Of a stretch of 64,000 bases of DNA, positions 36,232-47,757 are shown piece after piece. Every line of letters begins with the position of its first letter. Position 1 is the first letter of the stretch. Position numbers and translations under genes: made by a program. Under the pieces are notes generated by a model. It searched no databases, had not been told where the DNA came from, and saw only the letters and a list, made by a program, of their open reading frames with translations. This stretch comes from Dipylidium caninum (taxonomy: Eukaryota > Platyhelminthes > Cestoda > Cyclophyllidea > Dipylidiidae), in NCBI GenBank assembly GCA_017562135.1, contig QEYB01000556.1:434001-498000 (forward strand), in the 5' to 3' direction.

Positions 36232-39200
36232 AGAATAAGCATATGTAAACGAAGACTCAAAACCAAAATCTTGTAATCGTAAGGTAGTAAAATATTTCCA
36301 ATCCTAATAACCCCATTAAACGTGCGAGAGTGCGGCGCCATGTGATAATGAGGAAGGTTTGTTGATAACTTAATTTTATGATAATACAGGGAATTTTCTA
36401 TACGCTACGGAAATGTTCGTAATTCGAATACTTTTCAAAGCTAAATGTTACTCGGTTTGGAGCGGCGTTATGACGACTCATCACTGGCTTTATAATCATA
36501 AAGACAACGTCACCCCACTCCACTCAGCACTAATTATTAAGTTACACGGTATAAAGTGCATGACGGTATAAAATATAAGGCATATGAAATCCAATGGCCT
36601 CCTCGGCCTCGGTACCCCAGCCGGCATTGCAAAATTCAAGAGTGGCGCAGGGACAAGGTGTCCCTCGCTTAAGCGCACCAGTGTCATGGCTGCGTCAAGG
36701 TCACACCGGAATAAACATTAGGCCGATAGAATAAGTAAGCACATTGAAAATAAAAAAATTAAGAGTTTATTTAATCTTCGGTTATTAACTTTATGCTCAT
36801 AATTAGAGTTTAATTTTGAGAGTAAAAGCATAAACATCTGTTTAATAAATGGAAAATTAATTAAATGGAGTTACTCAATAACATTTCGGCACCCAACACT
36901 CAAAACAAACGAATTCAACACACGCCCACCTTTGGCGGAGTTTCGATGCCTTTAATCCTCTTCTACAACTTGAGTTATGGCCGCCAAGTGATCAGAATGG
37001 AAGCAGGTTAATTTTTATTGACAATATGCTAATAAAAAGGAAACGTGCGTCTACTATCCATGTGTGGAAATTGGAATCTCTGGCACACCGCCTAATAAAT
37101 GAATCCAATCGTATATATCGATGCTCGATGCTGTTGCTTCCATCCATTTCAAGCATTCCTATAGCAATCTGATAAACTTCAAGGTCATCAGCCACGGAAT
37201 TTTAGCTTGTGATTTAAAATGTGTTGATTGTGTTACATCACGGATTCTGCATTTTCCTAACATTTGGTTGGTATACATTTTGTACGCCGAGGGTAGCAGA
37301 AGTCCGTTGATGGATTTCGAAGTAAATCTATGCCAATAGGAATCGTTGTAACAACGGAGCTGAAGACGTTTCCCGAAACTCATAGAAGTTCACAGATTGT
37401 AGTGCTTTGGATTTCACGAAATAATGCGCATAATTATTCGTCAGGTTTGTTCTGAAGAGTTGCATGGAATGATCAAATTCGTGCTGTTGGTACCAGCATA
37501 TTTACACTACCGCAGAGTGGCATATGGTGGCCTAATTTTATTGTAATTATTACCCGCAGAAATAAATATTGTTGTTGCGAGGTTTACGAGGAATTTTCTA
37601 CTCGAATAGGGCGAGGGTTCTGAGACATTAATCATCAGAAGTATGTCGCTCCGAGAGAGTAACTGCGCGAATAATACAAAATCGTGTTTTTCGAACTGAC
37701 CCTCTCACATGAGCGAAAAGGCGCGGTTTAAGACCGTGGCCTTACTTAAACATAATATTTGTCATACGTTGAATGTCTAATCCAAGTCTGTGTAAACTAC
37801 CCTCAATTTACGTGAGAAAAGTCATTTAATTGCCTTTATTGCCAATGTGCTCAGAAATTTCCTGAAATACCTCGATATTTAAACTTAATTTTGAGTGATT
37901 ATGTAATAAAATAAATCGGACAAGTCCATTGTTACTTCGGTAGTTACTAGGATCCGGTAGTTTTTAGCTAATACATGCGAAGCCTGGGCTCTAAACGATG
38001 CGTCCACAATAGCCTTATCTTTCCATTTCTTAGAATACGCTACCTATTCTGACAAAAGTTGTACTAAAGGGTACTTTGGCGAGGCATTTCGGAAATGACA
38101 AAAGTCTCAGAATTGGTAGCCCTGAGATTTGATCCGAGACCATGTTTAAATACGAATGGCAAGTGACGAGGAATCATGACATGCAGGATTATTGTGCCTT
38201 TACTGGTTAGAAATAGTGTTTATGGGGTTTTGCGCATCCTTTTTGCTTAAGAGTCTTTGTCATAGTGGATCCGGCTGGCGTACATCATGTGCGTCGTTGG
38301 TAGAGCTGAATAAAAGGAGTAATAAAGGGGGTATTACTGGCCTTAGTCCCAACGATATTACGTTGAAGCCATATTCACTGATGTTGGATTAGGTATCGAA
38401 AGTTATAATTAGAAACAATTAGGTGAAACAGCGATGTGGCCATAATGAGTTAGTGACCTTCCTGGTGGTTGTTAAACCGAAATGTGTCACCTCCTTATAG
38501 GCAGAGGAGGCGTAAGACGCTCCTTCGTAAGTTTGGAAGAATTATCACCCACCTTCCACAGTTGGACCCAAATTGCAATGCAATACTGTGCATAGAGAGG
38601 GCGCAAATTCGCGAGCATAATCGTGTTTTTTAACCGAAAAGTAGTTCTGAGTCCGAAACAAAGGTATATTCAACATGTCTCCATACCCGGCACCAGCAAT
38701 GGGAGAAGGTGTTTACGCGTCTAGGTACGACACGAGCTTTTGGAGAAATTCATCTGTACGCGTTAATTAGATGCACGAATCGCCTCGAATATGTAAACAG
38801 TTCATTAGCATATCCCATCCCCCCTCTTTCCCAATCACATGCAGTTTACTCTGTATATCAGATGGCCACTTCATGCCACAATAATCAGTGCTTTGTGAGG
38901 ACCACTTTATGGCCCGGTTTGTTTGCGCTATCCTTGCATTTAATCAACCGAATAAAAGTGCTCAATAACGGAATTTCGGTTGTGAGTAGGACATACGTTC
39001 TCAAGCGAAAAATTAAGGGCTTAACCGCGGGAAGAAGAAGCTGCTCGGGTTTCTACACGCTTGGGCGTTTGTAGATTGTGTTCGCCCATGTGTTCATTGC
39101 ACCGACTTAGACATCGAATAATTAAGTGCACACCTTGAGACAAGCTGCATCATTATTCTTGCTCCTTTCGTCTCCCAATGGTGGGTATAGGACCGCGATT

Positions 39201-42200
39201 TGCAACTTATGAGAAGTTGCTCGGTCGGACAACGAATTCACATTTCAGCTCTCTGTCTACTCAAGACATTCTTTCAAGACTCTCACCTCGAACATTCCTC
39301 TTCCTTGTCCACAAGCGTGTTACCACTTTGCAGAACCCCATGACAGCGACTGGCACCTCTCTCGTAAAGAGGCAGGAAGATGTCTTGAATCTTCTCCATG
39401 CAGAATGACGAAAAAGGCGCTTTGTTGTTTCCTTTTTTAGGCAAAAGTACACAACACTTCTTAAATTCGCTTGTGGAGCCGTGATCGCTGACACACTTCG
39501 TTCGTGGGTTGTTATGATCTTGTATCAGGTTACAATAACGACAAGTGGAATAAAGTTTCTAATAAAAGATATTCCATCGACAGTAATATCATTTTTTTAT
39601 TTTTGACAGAATCTCTCATTGACATCTCGTGTTTAGTTGGTCACGGGAGCGTCACAGACTAATGAAAACGGCCGCGTTATCGTTATTATGTACTGCCATG
39701 GCAACAAATAGTCACTGACACGCACCTAGACCTCCGTGGGACTCACAATGATGTCGAGCCCACTTTGATTCCTGTGCCAAGTGGCTTCAGCACTGTTTGG
39801 AGAACAAGTTAACCGATTGACAAGAGAAATTCACAACCCCTTTGGGACGGACAGGAAGTCAGACGCCAGTGGGAGACTGAGGAATGCCCTGCCAACGGCG
39901 GAGACCTTGAAATGCTCGTTTGGCAAGTGCAGGACGTCGGACTAGCTTAAATTAGAAGCATCTCGGGTAAGAGACGCACCTGCCTAATTGTCCGGACCCA
40001 ACTAACAGGCATTTTTGCCAGAAATTCCCACTTAAAAATGTAGTATCCACGAAAACACCACGGGAGCAGAGAGAGCGCGCTTGGATGCGCAGAGAGGAAA
40101 GCGACTTCCCTTTTTGCACCCTTGTAAAATTGGGAGGTTGGTGGCCTTTACCTGCTGGAATATTGACTTTTCAGACATGTACATTCACAGGGTGTGCTGT
40201 AATGCCTTTGCTCCCTGATTTAAGGATTGTCCGACACATTCGGTTAGTGAGTTAACTGTTGAAGCAATAATACTGTGACTGCCGTAATTGTGTCTCCTTG
40301 GTGGATTTAACCCCGATGCGGAGAGCGGTTCCGAGGTATGCCGGCGAAAGGTAGGTCGGAGAGCGAAGGGCATTAGCTGATGCTAGCCGATTGTGAGGCT
40401 GTACCAACGTATTTGAGCATATTGTTTGGGCAAGGATGTTTCAAGCCCGGTGTGCCTCACGAGATGCCGCAGTCAGATGCGCGAAGGCCTCTTAAATACG
40501 CCGCAGACTATGCTTCTCCCATTCCAAGTGCGTTGTGCGGTGGAGGTCTGACTTTCGTTAGAAAGCGTGAGTAACCCTTTGGGACGGCGTATTTGCATCT
40601 CTACCCAAATCTCCACCAGACAGGAGTGTTGTCCCCTGGGTGCAGCTGGAGTTGCACACGATACAGGTGGTCGGGTGGCTGAAGATCCCCGTCTCAGTAC
40701 GCGAATGTTGACGGACTGGCAATGTACGACGAAGCTGAATTTGCCCACAACTCCACTCCGACGAAGCATTTATGGTGACTGTCCACATCGTCATGTTAGA
40801 ATCAGCTCACTTTACCCGCGTGGCATCCGTAGTATCCTGCTCAAAGTGGTACGAGTTAAAATTGTCGTCAGGCTGTGACGTTGCTCAAAGGATCCATTTA
40901 AGATAATGGGACTCCGCGAGGCTGACCTGCACTTAGTATTTCAAGGGTTGCCAAGGCGGTCAATCTCACGACTGCACACTTGCGCTTGGAAATGGTCGGG
41001 TTATTCGATGGAGAAGACGTAGGCTGCAGGCCGTGGTGCGCCTGAATTTAACGCCAAACGTCGATGCATCGCTTTGCCCGGGGGGGGAGGGGGTCAAGAA
41101 GGCAACCGCGTACAGAAAGGCTGTCGCGCACCCTAGCTGTCTAAAGTGGGTTGTTCCTGCTTCCAACCTGAATGGCGAAAACTCTGAGCTGACGGACGGT
41201 GCCCTGCTGAACAGATTGTGTATCTGTTCGGGGTTATCTTTTCGTCGGCGAAAGGTAGGCGGGCCTTACAAGTCTTCTGGCATTAGAGCAACGGCACTTT
41301 ATTCATCCGACGTGAACCCCAAACCACCAGACTGAGCTTGCAGGCCTAGTGGTCTAAAATCCTCCGATTAACATTGTGCCAAGGCATTATTTCGGCGAGG
41401 TGAACCGAAGACGACTGCTTTCTATCACGCCATTAAGACTTCCACCTCGGCATTGGCCATTGCCACTGGTCACGTCTTTTAACGCCTCATGCTACCGTAG
41501 AACATCGAGCCACTTGGGCGGTGGGAGTGGGGCCGCCTTCGTGGCGTAGGTGTGTGAAAAACGGTCTTGGTGCCTGCGACTGTGTTGTCTGACGTGCATT
41601 CCGTGCAACTGTTTGGCGCCTAATGACATGAGGGCGGCCAGTTTTTGAGAACTCGCTTTAATGCACAGAGTGTCAGGCGGACAGCGGCGTTGACACGGCC
41701 ATGTGTTCCATTTGCACGCTTCAGCTTTTGCTGACATTTCAATAATCCTTTGAGACCGTACATGGTGATTCGGAGGAGTCACCTCCTGAGCGTTCGGCAT
41801 ACCTCCACTTCCTTAAGATGTTTCTACAGCTCCCAATGCTTATGCGCAAATGTACTTGCCACTGACCTACACGAAGAAACATTGCGAGGTCACGGTGAAG
41901 TCGGCTGTACTTTGACCTGGCTACTTTGCCCCTGCATCTTGTGCGATTAGCCGCAGTTCTTCCATGATGAGCTCAGCATCTGACATTAGCGAAGCACAAA
42001 TTTACTACCTCGTGGGTTTCACAACTGGAAACTGTTTACCTTAAGTTTGAAAGCTAATTTACATTATCAAAAGCGTCAGTCTTAAAATCCTCCTAATTAT
42101 ACGTCATTCTAAATTGCGGAGAAACAAATTACAAGTAAATGAAACGCAACGAAGAAAGATAAACGAGAAAATAACACGACTATTCTCTTCATCCGCAGGT

Positions 42201-43412
42201 GGTTTAAGATTTGAAGGCAGCAGGCAATGGTGCATGGTGAAATTCAGGTGCTCGAGATACGAGGCCGAGAATGGCAAGAAAGAGGCGCGGCGAGCTGTTG
42301 GGGGAAGTCCTTAGGGACATGTTCACCTTACCTAGAGTCTCGCCTCGGTAAAGCTAGAAATGACAGCGCGCCACAGACCGGTGTGAGGCGGCTCTGTTCT
42401 GGGCAGCGGAGCCCCCGGAGGCAGAACCCCGGCAGACGCGCTCCCGACGCACGGGCTGCCCGTGGGCCCCTGCGCCGGGAGGCCAATATGCGCTCGCCTC
42501 TGGTCCGCTGTGTCAGGATCCAGAGCAGCCCTCGGCTAGTTGTCCTCATGCGAGAGTCTATCAGTCGGAGGCCTGTCAGGCCGTCGCAGTCAAGCTGAGA
42601 CTGCGAGGGTTGCATTGCCAGCAGTCCTATACTTTGTGCCAATGCGCAGATTCCCACTAATCGACCAGTCCAAGCGGTTTTCCCAGCCACAGCCACAGCC
42701 CCCTCTCCTCTTTTCTCTCTGCGGCTGCTCTGACAGTACCTCAGATCTCCACCCTCGAACGACGGAGGCTTCCATGATCACATTCACAGGAGACGGAGGC
42801 AACTACCATTGAGCATGATTTGAAGGGCTGAGGTGGAGGCGAATACTCAAGCATTTATTTCGATTAAGATGAAAGTAACCAACGCAATAAAAAAGCGCTA
42901 AATTAAACTTATTTCGTCAGCCATCCACTTAGAGGCAGGCTTGAGAAATCGCGCAGAATAGTGCACTCATCGCACCCTGAAAACGTGTATTCACTTCGCT
43001 TAAGAACTAGCTCACTTGACAAACGTGAATAAACAGAACCAACTTGGGCAAAACGGTCTAAAGCGCTGACAGCCGCATATTAGGGCCCCGTCTTCTTGTG
43101 CGGAAGTCCAAGAAAGTACTTTGGCAAGTTAAGAGTCAATGCGTTAACGCCGATGTGAGACAGCGCGAAATTCCGCATTCGCGCGGTTCAGCCGTGCTGC
43201 CGCCCTAAGGCCGATGCGTCGCAGAAAAGGGGCCCTTTGGAGGACGCGCTCGCAGCGACGTGGAGACTGCATCTTCCCACGTATGCCGAAAAGCGAAGCG
43301 GCTTTGATACTCAACGATTTTTGTCTTACAGCGAAGTAATTTGCTTATTTCGTTTAAGTTGCGAACTAGTGACGAGGTGCGAGGCAAACGGTTCCACCAG
43401 CGGGTGCAATTT

Positions 43413-43424
43413 CCCCCCCCCCCC
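43413..43424. repeat. Poly-C run
   Basis: Twelve consecutive C residues, seen directly; length is likely to be polymorphic or error-prone. Confidence 0.85.
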
Positions 43425-43530
43425 GGTGAATAGTCTAGGAAGTGGAACTGTCCAATTGCCCTGGCAGTTTCCTTATCCCTTAATAAGAAGCCACTACTAC
43501 CGCTCAGTTCTGCTCACTTATTTCGTCATG

Positions 43531-43536
43531 TTTATT
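43531..43536 (-). terminator. Candidate polyadenylation signal for prominin
   Basis: AATAAA on the minus strand about 730 bases after the prominin stop. No nearer canonical hexamer was noticed. Confidence 0.35.
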
Positions 43537-43746
43537 GGGATTGGGGGCGTGTGACAGGCGCCCCGGGTGTCGCCAGTGCGATCACGCGGCGCGAAAGCGA
43601 AGGGGAGCACTGAGAGGCCTGTGCTGCCGACCTCGGGGTGAGACGCGGCGGGCCGAGGGAGACGCGTCATCGGCACGCCGCGGGTGGGGGCGGTGCCGTG
43701 GCGTCTCTCCCGCGCCCCTCCCACCGGCGTATGACGCGGTGACGTG

Positions 43747-43764
43747 CACACACACACACACACA
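43747..43764. repeat. (CA)n microsatellite
   Basis: Nine CA units next to a GC-rich patch, seen directly. Confidence 0.9.
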
Positions 43765-44262
43765 CCCCACCCGAGGTGGGGTGGGGGGAATTCACTTGCT
43801 GCGGCGAAAGTCCTCTTCTCTCTATATTCAATGCTATGTGAAATGCGCTCAAGGACGACCACAGAGTGGGACTGGGGGAAGGCGGAGGAAGAACAACAAC
43901 GAAGGCCCTGTCGGACGAGGGGAGTCTGTCGGCCGGCCCGATTCACCTGTTCAGACATGTGCACAGGAATTAGTGTAACGTGCTACAATTCAACGCGAGG
44001 TCACACGCAGTTCAAAACGCCGACGGTTGCATGAGGCACCACCAGTGCAAAGATCATTCCCTCCGGTGGGGATGGAGGTGAAGCTTTTTTCGTACCGAAA
44101 GGAAGGGAAAATAAGGCACCGGAATGGAACACCGCAAGACTGTACAAGGCGCGGTGGGAGACGAGGGCGGGCGTAGAGATTGGAGGAGTGGGAGTGGGTG
44201 GGTGGAGTAGAGTGGAGAAAGACCAGTAGCAGTTGATCACGGCCAAAAGACTCAATCAAATG

Positions 44263-47001
44263 CTACACACCTGAGGGAGAGGGGGGAGACTCCGTATCCC
44301 TTCCTCGAATGAGCGCATGAATTCCTGGGGACTGAACCACTCTTATCCCGTTTACGGAGGGCAGAGGCCGCCTGGATTTCACACGGTCCGCTTCATGAGT
44401 GGCAACACCCGAAGGTTCACTGCGACACGTGCTCGCAGAGTGCGAGAAAGAAGGAATTTTGTGTAACAGAAGAAGTAGCCCGAGGGGGGTCAGCACGCTC
44501 GAGAGGAGAATGCAGAGGCCACAGAAGAACCACATTCCGTTTAAAGGTCCAAATACAAAGTCGCAAACGGCCGAAACTCCGGCCGTATATGCCTCATGCA
44601 GCCTTCTGCAACGGCCAACTTCTCTCAATAGGGGCGGGCCAAATTCAAAAACTAGTTTTTCAGCTTCCTTGGGTAAATTCTTCGCGACATGAGTGTCGTA
44701 CAAATTCATGGCTTTTGCAATTAATTCCTCTCGATTCCGTAGTTGATTCATGAGACTTTCAAATATCCCCTGCAGCTCTGACACCGTGGACCCTATTCTT
44801 TGCAGTTTCCCCAGCTCCTGTAGACTATGGTCCACTGATTCGAGAAGAGTTTTAATGTCAGAGGAGAGGTTGAAAACGATGCTCGTCAGTTCGTCGGCTC
44901 TAGTTAGGGTCTCAGGGGGCAAATGACTCTTATTCAAAAAAGAGTAATATTCCCGCCACAGGTGGGCCAGCTCAGTTCCCGGCATCAGCATCGTTGTGTT
45001 TTTCGAAGTAACGTTTAAAAAGTTTTTGGGGAGTTCCCGCCTCACTTTGTCGAAAGGGATGAGGAAGTCGTCCAAACGGGATGCCAGGTGCACCGATTCC
45101 GTCAGAGCTGGGGGAAACATCTCAGTGGCATTGAGTTCAAGCAAGGCATCACGCATTATGTCTCTGCCTTTGCTAACGAAGGCATTCGCCATTTCGGGTT
45201 TAGTAAGTAGAGTAAAGTTAAAAGTCTCCACGGCCCCAAAAGCGTCCAGTATTCCGGCGTTTTCCCTACAGGCTACATTTAGGGCATAGATGGGGCTGCG
45301 CAGCCTGGGTATGGGCGTTTCACCCGCCTTAATTGCGTTGCGCATTTCTTTTACCATTTCAACTATTCTGTCCCAATTGCGGTCGAGGAAGTGGTTGACG
45401 TGAGTGTCCAGAACAAAGGAGGCGCCGGGGCGTCCGGGCGGCTCGCTGGCCGCCGCCTCCGTGACAGCCCCGCGGGGGCTGATGTACCGGCAAAGTTCTG
45501 TGCGCGCGTATCCGGCGAGGAGGAAGAGGGCGCAGGAAAAGACAACGCAGAAAATGAGAATGAGGAGGACGAAGGACGCATAACAGCGGATTCGTTGTCT
45601 GCGTTCTGCTGTGATGGGCCCACTAACGCAATGAAAATGGTAAAGCAGCAGAGATATTGCGAGTGCGATGGAAATCATCGAGAGCCAGACCAGACAGCAA
45701 ATGGCAAATAGGTAGTTGGAGCCAACAACAACAAGGGGATGAAACTTTTTGGGCATGGTATCTGTGAGATTGTCTAATTGTGCAATTGCAACGCTCATGT
45801 GTTCCGCTATGCTCATCCAATTCTCATCAGTCAAGTTCCTCAATGCACTCGGAATGTCAATTTCCGCACTCATCCTCTCGAACGTCTTCTCTAGTTGGCG
45901 CGCGGCCAGAAGACGAGACGATTTGAGCTGCTCCTCTATCACCTCCGGAGTGCGGTTTTGGGCGTCCGTAACAAAATTAAGGGCAATAACGAAGTCAAAC
46001 TGTGGCAGACGCCAATTGGAACTAACCGTCACATCTGCTTGGGCGAGTATGGGCAACCTGCAGTCTCCATTAAATTCACAGGATTTCATGGCAGTCAAAT
46101 TTTTCTCTACATGAAGTTGTTCCATGTATCCATTCCACCGAGCAATTGCCACACTGAGGGAAGAAACCTTGTCTGTGTACTCGATGAGATGGCTCTTCAG
46201 GGGAGTGACCAAATTAAGCAATTTGACCGTGTGGGAGCCTAGTTTGTCACCGAGGTCGAAAGCCCGGTCAATGCCAAGCATGTTGAAAAGAAGGACATTG
46301 AATTCATGTGTGGTCTTATTTTGCATTTCAATGGTCGCTCTTATGAGTTTGTCGACCACTGGCTCGGTTGATTTACGAACTTCGGTGGGAAATTCTACCA
46401 TGAATGCCCGCGTGCTTTGAAGCGCTAACGATATGCCAGGCAAGAGGCCATTGTTGACTATCTTAGGTGATGTGTTGTTAATTGATGACAAATGTGGGTC
46501 AGCAGTTAAAGTCAAGTGGAGCGAGTAGCTAGTGACGAATCCAAGAATGCATGAGAGGAAGAGAAGACCCACCAGTGTCGTAAACGTTGCACATTGGGAG
46601 GCGATGCACATCCATTTTGACTGCAACTGACGGCGGCGCAAGAATAAATTTGATTTCTTGAGTGATTTCGTCCCACTGCTTTTCAACGAATTCACTCGGA
46701 ATCGCTTTTTCATCGATTGAAGGGAAGTCCTTTTCTTTGCGTGCTGGCGCCTCAACCAACACATGTAAATAAAGCCAACTAATAGGCCAAAGCACCATAG
46801 GAAACCGAAAAATATTCCAGCCAGAAATCCCCCAGAGCCAATGGTGTTGACGAAGTGAATGGGAAGTGGTGGTGAGTAGAGGTACTGCGAAAATTCGCGC
46901 GAATCTGCTAGTTGATCCAAAACGAAAGTGAAAAAGCCGCCATTCAAACTTCTTTGGGCTGTATCAGCAACCCATTCTGCAGCGTGATAAAATACATCCA
47001 T
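44263..47001 (-). CDS. Prominin-like five-pass membrane protein, single long exon
   Basis: Prominins (CD133 family) are cholesterol-binding proteins of plasma-membrane protrusions, microvilli and cilia. One uninterrupted frame of about 912 codons shows the family layout: extracellular start, helix 1 near residues 57-85 (GGFLAGIFFGFLWCFGLLVG), a basic cytoplasmic loop, helix 2 near 140-162, a large N-glycosylated loop, helices 3 and 4 near 427-457 and 476-500 with a short loop between, a second large loop with many NxT/S sites, helix 5 near residue 840 (WFFCGLCILLSSVLTPLGLL) and a polar tail. Length fits the family. The first ATG (47001-46999) sits three bases after a good acceptor (TTTGCAG), and no signal peptide is encoded here, so an upstream exon may supply it. 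No internal intron is needed, unlike vertebrate prominins. Whether PROM1- or PROM2-like cannot be told. Confidence 0.88.
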   Translation of the reverse strand: MDVFYHAAEWVADTAQRSLNGGFFTFVLDQLADSREFSQYLYSPPLPIHFVNTIGSGGFLAGIFFGFLWCFGLLVGFIYMCWLRRQHAKKRTSLQSMKKRFRVNSLKSSGTKSLKKSNLFLRRRQLQSKWMCIASQCATFTTLVGLLFLSCILGFVTSYSLHLTLTADPHLSSINNTSPKIVNNGLLPGISLALQSTRAFMVEFPTEVRKSTEPVVDKLIRATIEMQNKTTHEFNVLLFNMLGIDRAFDLGDKLGSHTVKLLNLVTPLKSHLIEYTDKVSSLSVAIARWNGYMEQLHVEKNLTAMKSCEFNGDCRLPILAQADVTVSSNWRLPQFDFVIALNFVTDAQNRTPEVIEEQLKSSRLLAARQLEKTFERMSAEIDIPSALRNLTDENWMSIAEHMSVAIAQLDNLTDTMPKKFHPLVVVGSNYLFAICCLVWLSMISIALAISLLLYHFHCVSGPITAERRQRIRCYASFVLLILIFCVVFSCALFLLAGYARTELCRYISPRGAVTEAAASEPPGRPGASFVLDTHVNHFLDRNWDRIVEMVKEMRNAIKAGETPIPRLRSPIYALNVACRENAGILDAFGAVETFNFTLLTKPEMANAFVSKGRDIMRDALLELNATEMFPPALTESVHLASRLDDFLIPFDKVRRELPKNFLNVTSKNTTMLMPGTELAHLWREYYSFLNKSHLPPETLTRADELTSIVFNLSSDIKTLLESVDHSLQELGKLQRIGSTVSELQGIFESLMNQLRNREELIAKAMNLYDTHVAKNLPKEAEKLVFEFGPPLLREVGRCRRLHEAYTAGVSAVCDFVFGPLNGMWFFCGLCILLSSVLTPLGLLLLLHKIPSFSHSASTCRSEPSGVATHEADRVKSRRPLPSVNGIRVVQSPGIHALIRGRDTESPPSPSGV

Positions 47002-47684
47002 GATCTGCAAACGTTGATTTATTCCATGAGTTCGTGCATAGTCACTGCCTCAGAACAGGCCAGACAAGAAGTCGTTGGCGTGGAGGGCATCGCAACCCGC
47101 TTCGGAGAAGAGGCCTCTCGTCGGCGATTGGCTCGGTCCTCGCTGGCTCCTCGTTGGCTGTTTGCGCCAGCCAATCAAAGGCTGATTAACTTGCGTCAAA
47201 CCTTCTAGCCTCTTTCCCACCAGTCTGTCACGACGACAGCGTCGAATTCCCACTCCTTGCCCCTTCCCGAAGTGATGATCCTAAATTTTTCCAATCCTTA
47301 AATCGCAGCTTTGGATGACTGTTGCGTCTGAGAGTAGAGCTGCTACAATTCTTAACGCGTTTCTTTTTCTTTATTTCAATTAACAGACATGAATAAAAGA
47401 AGAAAAAGTTCTCCCCGATTGTTCGGAAGTGGAACCTTATAAGATCACTTCAACTTTGCACGCGCACTCCTTCCGTTGGCTGATATTTTGGTTAACTTAC
47501 TGCCCAGGTCTTTGGCTCGCAGCAAGTGTGCATCTTCGTGACTCTCGGCCGAGCGCGAAATGTGCACAGCGGAGTCTAGGCAAGTTGTTGGCCAGGCTAG
47601 TTGATGTAAAATTTAAAGACTTGGCAAATGCTGTCACTCACATGGCTTAAGCTAATTGACAACGAAAGGAATCTTTTGCATCAA

Positions 47685-47710
47685 TCAAGCTATTTGGATA
47701 AATAGCTTGA
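47685..47710. repeat. 11-bp perfect inverted repeat, 4-base loop
   Basis: TCAAGCTATTT and AAATAGCTTGA flank GGAT. Seen directly; it would form a strong hairpin or cruciform. Confidence 0.85.
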
Positions 47711-47738
47711 GACTCCTGCAATTACATAGGAATTTCAT

Positions 47739-47757
47739 CATACGAATATTTCGTATG
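47739..47757. repeat. 8-bp perfect inverted repeat, 3-base loop
   Basis: CATACGAA and TTCGTATG flank TAT, 28 bases after the preceding hairpin. Seen directly. Confidence 0.85.

Larger units (their letters stand above)
36232..44262. other. Eight-kb spacer, no supported gene
   Basis: Two overlapping minus-strand frames near 36992-37383 look faintly protein-like but give no domain and no joint model. GC-rich islands near 42350-42620 and 43540-43730 produce spurious open frames on both strands. Simple repeats occur at 43413 and 43747. The right end probably includes the 3' UTR of prominin (AATAAA at 43531, minus strand). Confidence 0.55.

Noticed and set aside
36992..37383. Two overlapping minus-strand frames that look faintly protein-like
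   Set aside because: No splice or indel model joins them convincingly and no domain is visible.
42227..42696. Long overlapping frames on both strands
   Set aside because: GC-rich DNA has few stops; no domain, no splice signals and both strands equally open.
44391..46420. Several plus-strand frames opposite prominin
   Set aside because: Shadows of the long coding frame on the minus strand.
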